From: JAYOEY01 sp038120295
GTDB lineage: Bacteria > Pseudomonadota > Alphaproteobacteria > MPNO01 > UBA2964
Direction of reading: 5' to 3'
NCBI GenBank assembly: GCA_038120295.1
Contig: JAYOLL010000007.1
Location: forward strand, 72,060-136,059
Length of the DNA: 64,000 bases
This document shows, one piece after another, positions 35,025 to 44,047 of the stretch (its first letter is position 1; each line of letters begins with the position of its first letter). The position numbers and the translations under genes are program-made. A model generated the notes under the pieces. It ran no database searches, was not told the origin of the DNA, and worked only from the letters and a program-made list of their open reading frames with translations.

Positions 35025-35623
35025 TCAGCGCCCTGGCTGGAGGACAGCAGGGAAATATTAAGGCGCTCGATGGATACGGTGCCGTCGCTTTCGACCGCGA
35101 ACAGGTGGACGGCGTCCCAGTCCATCTTATCGGGCAACGGGTTAACCATGTCCCAGCCGGTCGCCAGAGAGATCGCGGCACGGATGATGCCCTGGTGGGC
35201 GACCGCGCCCATGGGCCGGCCCGACCGGCCGACCGACGCTGCCCAGCCGGCAAACCGCTCACGAACTTCGCGCGGCGACTCACCGCCATGCGGACGAAGA
35301 TCGATCCCCCTGCCGGCGCGCCGCTTGAATTCGGCGCCGTACTTTTCCTTGAGTTCGGTATGGGTGCATCCTTCCCACTCGCCCCAGTGCATTTCGATCA
35401 GCGCCGGCTCGGGCGCGGGGTCCAGCCCCAGCAGGCGGGCGGTTTCCTGGGCCCGGGACAGCGGGCTCGCCACCCAGTCGAAGGCATGAAGGTCGTCCGG
35501 CAGACGCCAAGTCCGGACACGCGCGCGCCCCTCATCGCTCAACGGCTTGTCGGCCTGACCCTGCAGGCGCTTCTGCGCGTTCCATTCGGTCGGACCATGT
35601 CGGACGAGCGCAATCCGGCTCAT
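35021..35623 (-). CDS. Histidine phosphatase-family protein
   Basis: 200 residues. Branch-1 histidine phosphatase fold: catalytic RHGPTEWN at the N-terminus (His9), ASPLSRAQETARLLG, Glu in EMHWGEWEG, and the second catalytic His in VAHQGIIRAAI. All catalytic residues are present. Members remove phosphate from sugar phosphates or nucleotides; lying inside a glycosyltransferase operon (four-base overlaps on both sides) it may act on a sugar phosphate intermediate, an inference. Confidence 0.88.
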   Translation of the reverse strand: MSRIALVRHGPTEWNAQKRLQGQADKPLSDEGRARVRTWRLPDDLHAFDWVASPLSRAQETARLLGLDPAPEPALIEMHWGEWEGCTHTELKEKYGAEFKRRAGRGIDLRPHGGESPREVRERFAGWAASVGRSGRPMGAVAHQGIIRAAISLATGWDMVNPLPDKMDWDAVHLFAVESDGTVSIERLNISLLSSSQGAE

Positions 35624-36744
35624 GCTGCCTCTCTCCTCGTAACGGAATTCAGAATGTCGTCGAGCCGCGCTGCGGCGGCGCCGATGGTGTGGTCGCGGGC
35701 AATTTTCGCCGAGGCGCGGCGGCCCATCGCCTGTCTGCGGGCCTCATCGTCCACCAGGGCCACGATAGCTGCGGCAAAGGCCGACACATCGCCTTCCGGC
35801 GTCAACAGACCCGTGAGCCCGGGCTCAACAATCGACGAGACGCCGCCGCTCTCGCCGGCGATAACGGGCAGGCCCGCGGCCTGCGCTTCGAGCATCGCCA
35901 TGCCGTAGGCCTCCTTGACGGCCGGCCAGAGAAATAAATCTCCGCCTGCCAGCAACGCCGGCATGTCGTCAGGCTGGCGTGCGCCCAGAAACCGGACGTA
36001 AGCGCCCAGCGGCGCAAAGTCCCTTTCGATATCCCGTCGCGCCTCACCATCGCCGATGACCGCGAGATCGACCGCGCCGCCTCCGGCCCGGGCTTCCATC
36101 AGCGCGGCGGCGAGAACGCGATAGGATTCGCGCTTGTCGCCGCGCCGCATCATCGCCACCGTCAAGGCGACAGGGTGATCGCCATCGAAACCTGTTGTTC
36201 TCAGCAGTTCTGCCCGTGACTGCGCCCGAACCCGGTCGAACGGTTCGTGCTCGAGAAAGGGCGGCAAGGGCCGCAGCCGAACCGGATCGTCGAGCAGCGG
36301 CAGGACACAGGCGCCGTCCAGAGGATTGATCGTACAGATTGCGGCGGCCTGGCGGATGGCGGATTCGGCGTCTGCATGGCTTTGCGCCCAGGGCCCGGCA
36401 GCGCGCTTCGGCGCGTGCGAGGCTTCGGCGACAATATAGGGGATACCGAGAGCGGCGGATACGGCGGGACCGATCCAGTCCGGCGCCTTGTAATAAAGGT
36501 GGTAGGTGAACCAGAGGTCGGGCCGCGCTCCGCTCTCCAGAAAACGTTCCGCCTCCTGTTGCGCCGCGGCGCGAAGCGCCGCGTGCCGGTCGGGGTCGGA
36601 TGACCAGCTGCGCAGCCGGCTGGCGAGCGATACATCATGTCCGGCGCGCGTCAGCGCATCGATCAGGAGCCGGGCCATGCGGCGGTCGCCCGAAGGCGTA
36701 GCCGCATCGGGGGGTTTCATTGGCGCGTAGAAGGCGATCCGCAT
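35620..36744 (-). CDS. GT4-type glycosyltransferase
   Basis: 374 residues from ATG 36744, which shares bases with the preceding stop (TGATG). GT-B fold: MRIAFYAPMKPPD, a donor half with AVIGDGEARRDIERDF, VRFLGARQPDDMPALLAGGD and the E-x7-E motif in KEAYGMAMLEAQAAGLPVIA, then GLTGLLTPEGDVSAFAAAI. Retaining GT4 enzymes transfer NDP-sugars to lipid or glycan acceptors. The open frame upstream of 36744 is shadow of the next gene. Confidence 0.87.
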   Translation of the reverse strand: MRIAFYAPMKPPDAATPSGDRRMARLLIDALTRAGHDVSLASRLRSWSSDPDRHAALRAAAQQEAERFLESGARPDLWFTYHLYYKAPDWIGPAVSAALGIPYIVAEASHAPKRAAGPWAQSHADAESAIRQAAAICTINPLDGACVLPLLDDPVRLRPLPPFLEHEPFDRVRAQSRAELLRTTGFDGDHPVALTVAMMRRGDKRESYRVLAAALMEARAGGGAVDLAVIGDGEARRDIERDFAPLGAYVRFLGARQPDDMPALLAGGDLFLWPAVKEAYGMAMLEAQAAGLPVIAGESGGVSSIVEPGLTGLLTPEGDVSAFAAAIVALVDDEARRQAMGRRASAKIARDHTIGAAAARLDDILNSVTRREAA

Positions 36745-38024
36745 CAGCCCGCCGCCGATAGCTGTTCCGGGACACCATCCGATGCTTCCGTCCGGTCGAT
36801 CAGCCCTTCTGACGCAAACATGGCCGCCAGTTCGTCGATACCCTTCCGGTGATCGAAGCACCGTTCGACAATGGCGCGTCCGGCATTACCCTGCGCGCGT
36901 CGCGCCGCAGGATCGGCGATCGCTTCAGCCAGCGCCCGGGCCAGCGCGTCGGGATCGTCAGGCGGAACAAGCGTCCCGTTCACACCGTCCTCAATAAGTT
37001 CCGGCACCGCGGCGGCGCGCGATGCGACGCATGCGAGACCCTGGCTCTGCGCCTCGACCAGGACGTTCGGCAACCCGTCGCGGTCGCCGTTGGCGGCGAC
37101 GCGATTGGCGAGTGCGAACAGGTCGGCTTCGCGGTAAGCAGCGATGACCTCTTCCTGGCTACAGCTGCCGCGCCACTCGATCCGGCCTGCAACGCCTTTT
37201 TGCCCGGCGAGGGTCTTTAGATCGCCGATCAGTTCGCCGCCGCCGATATGCACCCAGCGCCAGTTGAAAGAGTCCGGCAGGCGGGAAAGCGCCTCGATCA
37301 GGACGTCATGTCCCTTCTTTTCGACCGCCCGTCCGACCGTCAGGATGACGACAGGATCCGCCGGATCAGAGGCGTCGCGCCCGGGTCGCCGGGGCGGCAG
37401 CGGAAACCGCGCAAGATCGATGCCGTGATAGACCAGCCGTACCTTGCCGTCGTCGGCCAGCGAGGCGAGATCGGCGCGCGCCGTCTCGGAACAGGTCACG
37501 GTCCAGAGACAGTCGGCGAGCTTCTCGCGCTTTTCCCAGGCGGGCGTGGTCCAGATATCGACAGCGTGGGCCGATGCGCTCCACGGCACGCCGCGCAGCA
37601 TCGCCGCATACCGGGTGACCGACGCCGGCGTGTGCAGAAAATGAGCGTGCAGGCGGACCACATCGTTCCCGAGTTCGCGCGCCAGCACCGCGGCCTGCCC
37701 GAAGCGCCTGACCCGGTTAGGCGTCGGATCGCGGCGCAGGTCGGACAGAAACTGCGATCTGGCCTCCCGCCAGCCCGGCAGGGATCGCGCCGCGCGAAGC
37801 CCGGCCATCACCCGACCCGGTTCGCGCCAGAGATATTCCGGCAGGTAGGAAACCGGTGCGGCGATTTCCCGATGGATCGGGTGAACCATCCTGTCGGTGG
37901 GATGGCGCAGCGATACGATGCGAATGTCGAGTCCTTCCCGTTCCAGCGCATGGATTTCCTGCGCGATGAATGTCTCGGAAAGGCGTGGATATCCCTTGAG
38001 AACGAACGCGACGGCACGCGCCAT
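36744..38024 (-). CDS. GT4-type glycosyltransferase
   Basis: 426 residues. N-terminus VAFVLKGYPRLSETFIAQEI is typical of a GT4 group that includes colanic acid and exopolysaccharide enzymes. Donor half: VVILTVGRAVEKKGHDVLIE, WVHIGGGELIGDLKTLA, IEWRGSCSQEEVIAAYREAD, and the E-x7-E region DGLPNVLVEAQSQGLACVAS. No membrane helix. Sits five bases after the MurG-like gene upstream. Confidence 0.88.
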   Translation of the reverse strand: MARAVAFVLKGYPRLSETFIAQEIHALEREGLDIRIVSLRHPTDRMVHPIHREIAAPVSYLPEYLWREPGRVMAGLRAARSLPGWREARSQFLSDLRRDPTPNRVRRFGQAAVLARELGNDVVRLHAHFLHTPASVTRYAAMLRGVPWSASAHAVDIWTTPAWEKREKLADCLWTVTCSETARADLASLADDGKVRLVYHGIDLARFPLPPRRPGRDASDPADPVVILTVGRAVEKKGHDVLIEALSRLPDSFNWRWVHIGGGELIGDLKTLAGQKGVAGRIEWRGSCSQEEVIAAYREADLFALANRVAANGDRDGLPNVLVEAQSQGLACVASRAAAVPELIEDGVNGTLVPPDDPDALARALAEAIADPAARRAQGNAGRAIVERCFDHRKGIDELAAMFASEGLIDRTEASDGVPEQLSAAG

Positions 38025-38029
38025 GGCGA

Positions 38030-39238
38030 TTACCCGGCGTCTTCGACCAGCGAAACCGTCCGGCGGGGCCCACCCTGCAGCATTCGGTCCGCCAGCCGGT
38101 TTACGCTGTTGAGCCCGTCGAGCAGCCCAGGCACCACCACGTCGGACGGGCAGCGCTGCTGCGGCAGCTGGCGGAGAGCCGTCGCCATATCGAGAGCGTG
38201 GCGAGCGCCATCATCGGCAAGGCATTTGACCAGCCCCATCTCGTCGGCGCGGGTGGCTCGAATGAGCTGCTCACGTCGCGGCACGCTTCGCGGCACGATC
38301 AGGGCGGGCTTGTCGAACGACAGGATTTCACAGAACGTGTTGTAGCCGCCCATCGCCACAACGCCGGCCGCCTGGTCGTAAAGCGCCTCGATCCCCGGAT
38401 CGAAAGTGATCGCCTCGACGTTGGGGAGACGCTGGGCGCGCTCCATCAGGGCACCCTGCAGGTCGTTCGGCATGAAAGGTCCTGTCACGATCAGCGCCGG
38501 CAAGGGAAGGTCGCGGACGGACTCGTAGGCGCGCAGCACCCAGTCGACAAGCGCGTGCCCGTCGCCGCCGCCGCCCGCGGTCACGAGAATGTAGGGCTTG
38601 TTGGACTGGTGATCGGCGATGGAAGCGCGCGATTTGGCCGGAATTTCGCGCGGCAGATATCCGGTATAAACGATCTTGCGATGAACCGAATCCGGCAGAT
38701 CGAGTTTCTCCAGCGGCTTGCAAATCTGCGGCAGACCGTACACCCAGATTTCGTCATAAAGAGAGGTCAGCGACGGCGCGGCGTTCTTGCGCGCCCATTC
38801 TCGCGCCAGCGCCGCAGGATCGTCCATCACGTCGCGCAGACCGAGGACCAGGGGCACCCCCTTGGCATGCAGCATCTCCAGCGTGTCCGTCACCTCGCCG
38901 CGAAGCCCGAGCGGCTCCTTGTCGACGATAAACAGGTCGGGCGCAAAACTTTCCGCTGTATGGTGAATGATGCTGGCGCGGAGCGCGAGCGTGTCCTCGA
39001 CATCCATATGCAGGCTTAGCGACGTGTAATCGCCGTTGCGCAGCTTGATGACGCCGGGGATGCGAACGAAATCGACCCGGGTCCGAAAATCGAAGCTTCC
39101 GATGATAGGCGAACCGGACAGGATCAGGACCGACATGTCCTCATGCGCCTCGACCAGGGCGTGCGCTATCGCGCGGCACCGGCGCAGATGTCCGAGCCCA
39201 AAACTGTCATGGCTATAAATAAGGACCCGCTTTGACAT
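38030..39238 (-). CDS. MurG-like glycosyltransferase (COG4671 type), copy 2
   Basis: 402 residues from ATG 39238. GT-B fold: RVLIYSHDSFGLGHLRRCRA, GVPLVLGLRDVMDDPA, the donor domain ILVTAGGGGDGHALVDWVL, VVAMGGYNTFCEILSFDKPA and VPRREQLIRATRADEMGLV. First gene of the long minus-strand run, divergent from the ABC/cNMP/GST unit across about 155 bases. Presence of two such enzymes in one operon suggests two successive related sugar additions. Confidence 0.86.
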   Translation of the reverse strand: MSKRVLIYSHDSFGLGHLRRCRAIAHALVEAHEDMSVLILSGSPIIGSFDFRTRVDFVRIPGVIKLRNGDYTSLSLHMDVEDTLALRASIIHHTAESFAPDLFIVDKEPLGLRGEVTDTLEMLHAKGVPLVLGLRDVMDDPAALAREWARKNAAPSLTSLYDEIWVYGLPQICKPLEKLDLPDSVHRKIVYTGYLPREIPAKSRASIADHQSNKPYILVTAGGGGDGHALVDWVLRAYESVRDLPLPALIVTGPFMPNDLQGALMERAQRLPNVEAITFDPGIEALYDQAAGVVAMGGYNTFCEILSFDKPALIVPRSVPRREQLIRATRADEMGLVKCLADDGARHALDMATALRQLPQQRCPSDVVVPGLLDGLNSVNRLADRMLQGGPRRTVSLVEDAG

Positions 39239-39394
39239 TCGGAATTCTGACCCCGCCGACACCGAGTTTGCCATGCATTTTCGATGCAGGCGGCGCCACT
39301 ATGGCATATTGGCCCGAAGGGTCAATCGCGGCGCGCCGATTGCGGCGGCGGGTATGCTGGCGTAAGAATACTGCCGAAACGGAGGTAGGTTCGC

Positions 39395-42043
39395 GTGGAA
39401 AAGAGTATCTACGCCTATATTTTGCGCCATTCGATGCGCCAGCAGGTGGTCATCACGCTGATCGCCGCCGGGTCGCTTCCGTTTCTCTACGCCTTCTACG
39501 AATTGCCGAAGCGCATCATTAATGAGGCGATTCAAAGCAAGAACATCACCTATCCGACCGAGTTTCTCTGGACGGAATTCGACCAGATCACCTACCTGTT
39601 TACGTTGTGCGGCATGTTTCTGGCGCTGGTGCTGATCAACCAGTGCTTCAAATACGCCATCAATGTTTACAAGGGGCTGACCGGCGAACGCATGCTGCGT
39701 CGCCTGCGCTACGACCTGTATGCGCGGGTCCTGCGGTTTCCGCAGCCGACCTTCCGCAAAATGTCGAGCGGCGAGATCTCGCAGATGGTCAATGCGGAGG
39801 TCGAACCGCTGGGCGGGTTTATCGGCGACGCCTTTTCGACGCCGGCCTTTCAGGGCGGCACGCTGCTGGTCATTTTCGGGTTCGTGGTGTGGCAGGACGT
39901 GTGGCTCGCCGCCGCCGCGATCATGTTCTACCCGGTGCAGTTCTACGTCATCCCGAAGCTGCAGCGTCGCGTCAACCTGCTTGCCAAGCATCGCGTGCAG
40001 CTTGTTCGCGGCCTGTCTCAGAACATAACCGAGACGGTCGCCGGCGTGCAGGAGATCCACGCCAGCAACGCCGCGAGGTTCGAGCTCGCAGGCATTTCGA
40101 GGCGCCTCGGCGACATCTTCGAGACGCGCTTCAAGATTTTCCTGTGGAAGTTCATCATCAAGTTCATCAACAACACGGTCAACCATCTGGGACCGTTCTT
40201 CTTTTATTCGGTCGGCGGGTATTTCGTGATCGAGGGCCGGCTGGAACTCGGCACGCTGGTCGCCGTGATCGCCGCCAACAAGGACCTCGCCGCCCCGTGG
40301 AAGGAGCTGCTGAACTACTACCAGCGTCGCGAGGACGCGCGTATCAAATACGAACAGGTCGTCGAACAGTTCGAGCCGCTGGGCATCATGAACGAGGACG
40401 TGCAGCTCGGCGAACCCGAAGAGCTGACATCGCTCAAGGGGGCGTTCGATGGTTCCGCCGTCAAGCTGGAGGACGACACCGGCCACGCTCTGATCGAAGG
40501 GGCGAGCTTCACAACGGGAGAGAACACACATGTCGCGGTGGTCGGCGCCGGCGGCAGCGGCAAGGATCAGCTCGCGGCCCTGATGGCGCGCCTCGTGGCG
40601 CCGAGCGGCGGATCTCTGCGCATCGACAACCTCAAGATTGAGGATTTGCCGGAAGCGATCACCGGTCGCCGTATCGGCTATGTCGGTCCGTCCGCGTTCA
40701 TGTTCGCCGCAACGGTGCACGACAACCTCACCTACGGCCTGAAGCACCGGCCCCTGCGCCCGGCCGAATACGACGACGAAGCCGCTGCCGCGCGCAGGAA
40801 ATGGGAGACCGAAGCCGCCCGTTCCGGCAACGCGACGGACGACCCGTCTGCCGACTGGATCGATTACGAAGCCGCCGGCGTCGCAGACAACGCAGCGCTG
40901 ATCCCGCGTGCCCTGGACGTGCTGACGATGGTCGATTTGGCGCCCGACATATACGAACTTGGCCTTCGCGGGACGATCGATCCAGCGGACAGTTCCGAGC
41001 TTGCCGACCGGATTCTGCTGGCCCGCACCGCGTTCCGGGAGCGGCTCGCCGCCCAGGATTTGGGCGATCTGGTCGAAGTTTTCGGCAAGGAGAAATTCAA
41101 CGATAACGCAACGGTGGGCGAGAACCTGCTGTTCGGTCAGCCGGTCGGCGATACCTTCAATCTGGAACGGCTCGCGGGACACCCGTACGTTCTCGAAATT
41201 CTCGATATCGCCGGGCTGACCGACGACATGCTCGACGCCGGCCAGCACGTCGCATCGACCATGGTCGAGCTGTTCGCCGACCTGCCGCCGGGCCATGAAT
41301 TCTTCGAACGCTACGCCTTTATCAGCCATGAGGACCTGCCGGTCTATCAGGCGCTGCTGGCCCGGCTGGGCCGCGAAGGCAAGGAGGCGCTCAAGACGGA
41401 AGAGCGCACCATCCTGCTGTCGTTGCCGTTCCGCGTCATCCCGGCCCGGCACCGGCTCGACGTCGTCACCGACACGTTCAGGGAGCGCCTGCTCAAGGCG
41501 CGTCAGAGATTTGCCGATAACCTGCCGCCGAACCTGCAGGGGGCGGTCGAACATTTCGATGAGAACCGGTACACCGCGGCCGCATCGCTTCAGGACAACA
41601 TCCTGTTCGGCAAGCTGGCCTACGGCCATGCCCGCGGCGCGGAACGGGTCGGTGCAGTGATCGCGGAAGTCGTCGATGAGCTGGAGCTGCGCAAGGCGGT
41701 GATGGCGGTCGGGCTCGACCACCATGTCGGCATCGGCGGCGGCCGGCTGTCCTCAATCCAGCGCCAGAAACTCGGCATTGCGCGCGCCATCCTCAAACAG
41801 CCGGACATACTCATCCTCAACGAAGCGACGGCGGTGATCGACGGCGCCAGCCAGACGCGGATCATGAACGCGCTGCTGGAGGAGTTCGAGGGACGGACTG
41901 TCATCTGGATCCTGCATCGCGCGAGCCTTGCGGACCGGTTCGACCGGGTGATCGTGATGCAGGGCGGGCATGTTATCGAACAGGGAACCTTCGAAGAGGT
42001 TTCCGAGAACGCCGTCATGCAGGAACTGGTCCAGGCGGAATAG
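39395..42043 (+). CDS. ABC-exporter-like protein with degenerate NBD and 300-residue insertion
   Basis: 882 residues, start GTG with GGAGG upstream. Residues 1-330: six-helix exporter membrane domain (IAAGSLPFLYAFYELPKRII; LLVIFGFVVWQDVWLAAAAI; FFFYSVGGYFVIEG). NBD from about 345. Walker A is GAGGSGKDQ (384-392), with Asp instead of Ser/Thr. The Q-loop reads YVGPSAFMFAATVHDNLTYG without the Gln. The signature is RLSSIQRQKLGIARAIL instead of LSGGQ. Walker B is ILILNEAT with Asn (809) instead of Asp, Glu810 kept; a His remains in WILHRAS. Walker A to Walker B is about 419 residues, against roughly 120 usually. The insert repeats the post-Q-loop motif (ATVGENLLFG; ASLQDNILFG). Confidence 0.85.
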   Translation: MEKSIYAYILRHSMRQQVVITLIAAGSLPFLYAFYELPKRIINEAIQSKNITYPTEFLWTEFDQITYLFTLCGMFLALVLINQCFKYAINVYKGLTGERMLRRLRYDLYARVLRFPQPTFRKMSSGEISQMVNAEVEPLGGFIGDAFSTPAFQGGTLLVIFGFVVWQDVWLAAAAIMFYPVQFYVIPKLQRRVNLLAKHRVQLVRGLSQNITETVAGVQEIHASNAARFELAGISRRLGDIFETRFKIFLWKFIIKFINNTVNHLGPFFFYSVGGYFVIEGRLELGTLVAVIAANKDLAAPWKELLNYYQRREDARIKYEQVVEQFEPLGIMNEDVQLGEPEELTSLKGAFDGSAVKLEDDTGHALIEGASFTTGENTHVAVVGAGGSGKDQLAALMARLVAPSGGSLRIDNLKIEDLPEAITGRRIGYVGPSAFMFAATVHDNLTYGLKHRPLRPAEYDDEAAAARRKWETEAARSGNATDDPSADWIDYEAAGVADNAALIPRALDVLTMVDLAPDIYELGLRGTIDPADSSELADRILLARTAFRERLAAQDLGDLVEVFGKEKFNDNATVGENLLFGQPVGDTFNLERLAGHPYVLEILDIAGLTDDMLDAGQHVASTMVELFADLPPGHEFFERYAFISHEDLPVYQALLARLGREGKEALKTEERTILLSLPFRVIPARHRLDVVTDTFRERLLKARQRFADNLPPNLQGAVEHFDENRYTAAASLQDNILFGKLAYGHARGAERVGAVIAEVVDELELRKAVMAVGLDHHVGIGGGRLSSIQRQKLGIARAILKQPDILILNEATAVIDGASQTRIMNALLEEFEGRTVIWILHRASLADRFDRVIVMQGGHVIEQGTFEEVSENAVMQELVQAE

Positions 42044-42058
42044 AGACGAGGTGGCATC

Positions 42059-42505
42059 GTGAGCCTGAACGAAGAAGTCGAAATCCTGCGGAACATTCCG
42101 CTGTTCGCGAAGATCGATCCCCCGAAGCTGAAGCTGCTCGCCTTCGCCAGCGAGCGGATGTTTTTCGGCGAGGGACAGGAGCTGTTCCATCAGGGCGATC
42201 ACGGCGACACCGCCTATATCATCATTCAAGGCGCGGCAGACGTTCTCATCGACACGCCGACCGGCCCGATCAACGTCGCCCGGATCGGCAAGAACGACAT
42301 CGTGGGCGAGATCGCTATCCTCTGCGACGTGCCGCGGACGGCGACGGTTCAGGCTGTCGAAAAGCTGACCACCCTCGCAATATCCAAGGATCTTTTTTTC
42401 CAGATGATCCGCGAATATCCGCAGATGGCGATTGAGATCATGCGCGAGCTGGCCCACCGGCTGGAGAACGCCAACAAGCTTCTGCGCGAAGCAAAGGCGG
42501 GCTAG
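42059..42505 (+). CDS. Stand-alone cyclic-nucleotide-binding protein
   Basis: 148 residues, start GTG 42059. A single cNMP-binding domain: IPLFAKIDPPKLKLLAFAS, FHQGDHGDTAYIIIQGAADV, and the phosphate-binding cassette GEIAILCDVPRTATVQ with the Glu and Arg that contact the cyclic phosphate. A C-terminal helix (ELAHRLENANKLLREAK) follows. No DNA-binding or catalytic domain, so it must act through a partner; the ABC protein 15 bases upstream is the obvious candidate (inference). Confidence 0.9.
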   Translation: MSLNEEVEILRNIPLFAKIDPPKLKLLAFASERMFFGEGQELFHQGDHGDTAYIIIQGAADVLIDTPTGPINVARIGKNDIVGEIAILCDVPRTATVQAVEKLTTLAISKDLFFQMIREYPQMAIEIMRELAHRLENANKLLREAKAG

Positions 42506-42549
42506 GAAAGGCCCATGTCTGGCGGCTCCTGTTTCGGAAACCACGTGGC

Positions 42550-43284
42550 GTGCTGACGCTCTATCACGGTGTGACGTCGACCTGTTCCAAGCGGGTCCGC
42601 ATCGCGCTGGCGGAGAAGAAGGCCGACTGGGAGAGCGTACATCTAGACCTGTCGAAGCGCGAAAATCTCGATCCCGATTACCTGAAGCTCAATCCGAACG
42701 GCGTGGTGCCGACGTTGATTCATGACGGGCTGATCCTGATCGAATCGAACGCCATCATCGAATATCTCGACGAAATTTTCCCTGACCCGCCGCTTCGGCC
42801 CGCCGACGCCTACGGACGCGCCCGGATGCATGTCTGGATGGACCGGATCGAGCATGTGCTGCACCGCAACATCAACATCGTCTCCTGGATTAAGCAGGGC
42901 CGCTACAAGCGGTTCGAAAATATGAGCGAGGCGGAGCTTGAGACGGTCCTGGCCAGCCAGGCGACCGAAGAGAAACGCGCGCTGCTGCGCAAGCGGCTGG
43001 AGGATGGCGTTTCGGAAGAGGACATGACCTTCGCCGAGGCCCGCGTCGCCGAAGTGCTGGATGCAATGGAAGAACAGCTTGCCGACCGGCCGTTCCTGTG
43101 CGGCGAGGGGTTTTCGCTGGCAGATATCAGCGTTGCGCCGTTTATCGAACGGTTCGAGGCCAATTACATGCCCGGCCTGACCGACTGGGAGAAACGGCCG
43201 CGAGTGGGCGACTGGTGGCAGCGCGTTCAGGCGCGCGAATCCTTCCGGACGGCTTTCGCCTTTCGGCCGCCGGAGAATTCCTAA
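42550..43284 (+). CDS. Glutathione S-transferase-family protein
   Basis: 244 residues, start GTG 42550. Thioredoxin-like N-terminal half: LTLYHGVTSTCSKRVRIALA (active-site Ser/Cys in STCSKR), NPNGVVPTLIHDGLILIESN with the cis-Pro, IIEYLDEIFPDPPL. The all-helical C-terminal half includes FLCGEGFSLADISVAPFIER (Asp of the N-capping box). Third gene of the ABC/cNMP unit. Substrate unknown. Its stop overlaps that of the convergent LysE-type pseudogene. Confidence 0.9.
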   Translation: MLTLYHGVTSTCSKRVRIALAEKKADWESVHLDLSKRENLDPDYLKLNPNGVVPTLIHDGLILIESNAIIEYLDEIFPDPPLRPADAYGRARMHVWMDRIEHVLHRNINIVSWIKQGRYKRFENMSEAELETVLASQATEEKRALLRKRLEDGVSEEDMTFAEARVAEVLDAMEEQLADRPFLCGEGFSLADISVAPFIERFEANYMPGLTDWEKRPRVGDWWQRVQARESFRTAFAFRPPENS

Positions 43285-43922
43285 GTCAGTTCCGTCAGGA
43301 TCAGCCTTGCTGCGAGGCCGATGAAAACAGTTCCGGCCACCCGATTCAGGAACTTCCGGGCGCCGGGCGAGGATCTGAATTTTTCACCGATGGCGCCGGA
43401 AAACCAGGCGATGGCACCGAACACCAGCAGGGCCGCTACGATAAACACCATGCCGAGCACCGCGATCTGAGCAGAAACTGGCCCGCGCACGGGGTCGACG
43501 AATTGCGGCAGAAAGGCGAGAAAGAAGACACCGACCTTGGGGTTGGAGAGGTTCATGATCACGCCGCGCGCATACAGCCGGCCCGCTCCGGCGGTGACGG
43601 ATCGGCAGTCTGTCGTGGGCCGGGCCGACGCTCGAAATGCCCGCCATGCCAGGAAGCAGAGATACGCGGCGCCGGCAAACTTGATGGCGGCAAACGCCGT
43701 CGCCGAGGCGGCGATCGCCGCCGCGACGCCCACGGCGACCAGTGCCGTATGGACGATCAGCCCGGTGCACAGCCCTAGCGTCACGAGCAACCCTGCGAAC
43801 CGCCCGTGCAGTACGGACTGGGTCAGAACGAAAATGTTATCGGGACCGGGCGAACAGCCGAGCGCAACCTATGCTGCAAAGAAAACCCTGAGCGTCTGGG
43901 CAGAGAACGAAAACGCTTCCAT
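43281..43922 (-). pseudogene. LysE/RhtB-family exporter, interrupted by TAG
   Basis: Reading from ATG 43922 gives a normal LysE-length frame of 213 codons, but codon 18 is TAG (43871-43869), inside helix 1. After it the family hallmark CSPGPDNIFVLTQS follows in frame, then GLCTGLIVHTALVAVGVAAA, NLSNPKVGVFFLAFLPQFVD and the C-terminal helices, so nothing else is damaged. Restart at the TTG near 43790 would lose helix 1 and the PGPDN motif. LysE proteins export amino acids. Pseudogene, readthrough or sequence error. Confidence 0.85.
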
Positions 43923-43983
43923 GAACGGCGCAGGAGTCATTCAAACCAGGCTAGGTTCCACCCGGACAGTGCGGAGGTCAATC

Positions 43984-44021
43984 GAAAGAAAAGAAACGGC
44001 GCCCCCTTTCGAGGGCGCCGT
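43984..44021 (-). terminator. Rho-independent terminator of hsp20
   Basis: Nine-base-pair stem ACGGCGCCC / GGGCGCCGT (44021-44013 with 44004-43996) followed on the minus strand by a T-rich run TTCTTTTCTTTC. It begins 27 bases after the hsp20 stop. The other strand has only GCTTTT after the stem, so it acts mainly on the minus strand. Confidence 0.8.
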
Positions 44022-44047
44022 GCTTTTGACTGGAGAAGGAGCCTGCG

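Noticed and set aside
39299..41725. 808-residue minus-strand frame opposite the ABC protein
   Set aside because: No motif or RBS; the plus strand holds a recognisable exporter domain and NBD.
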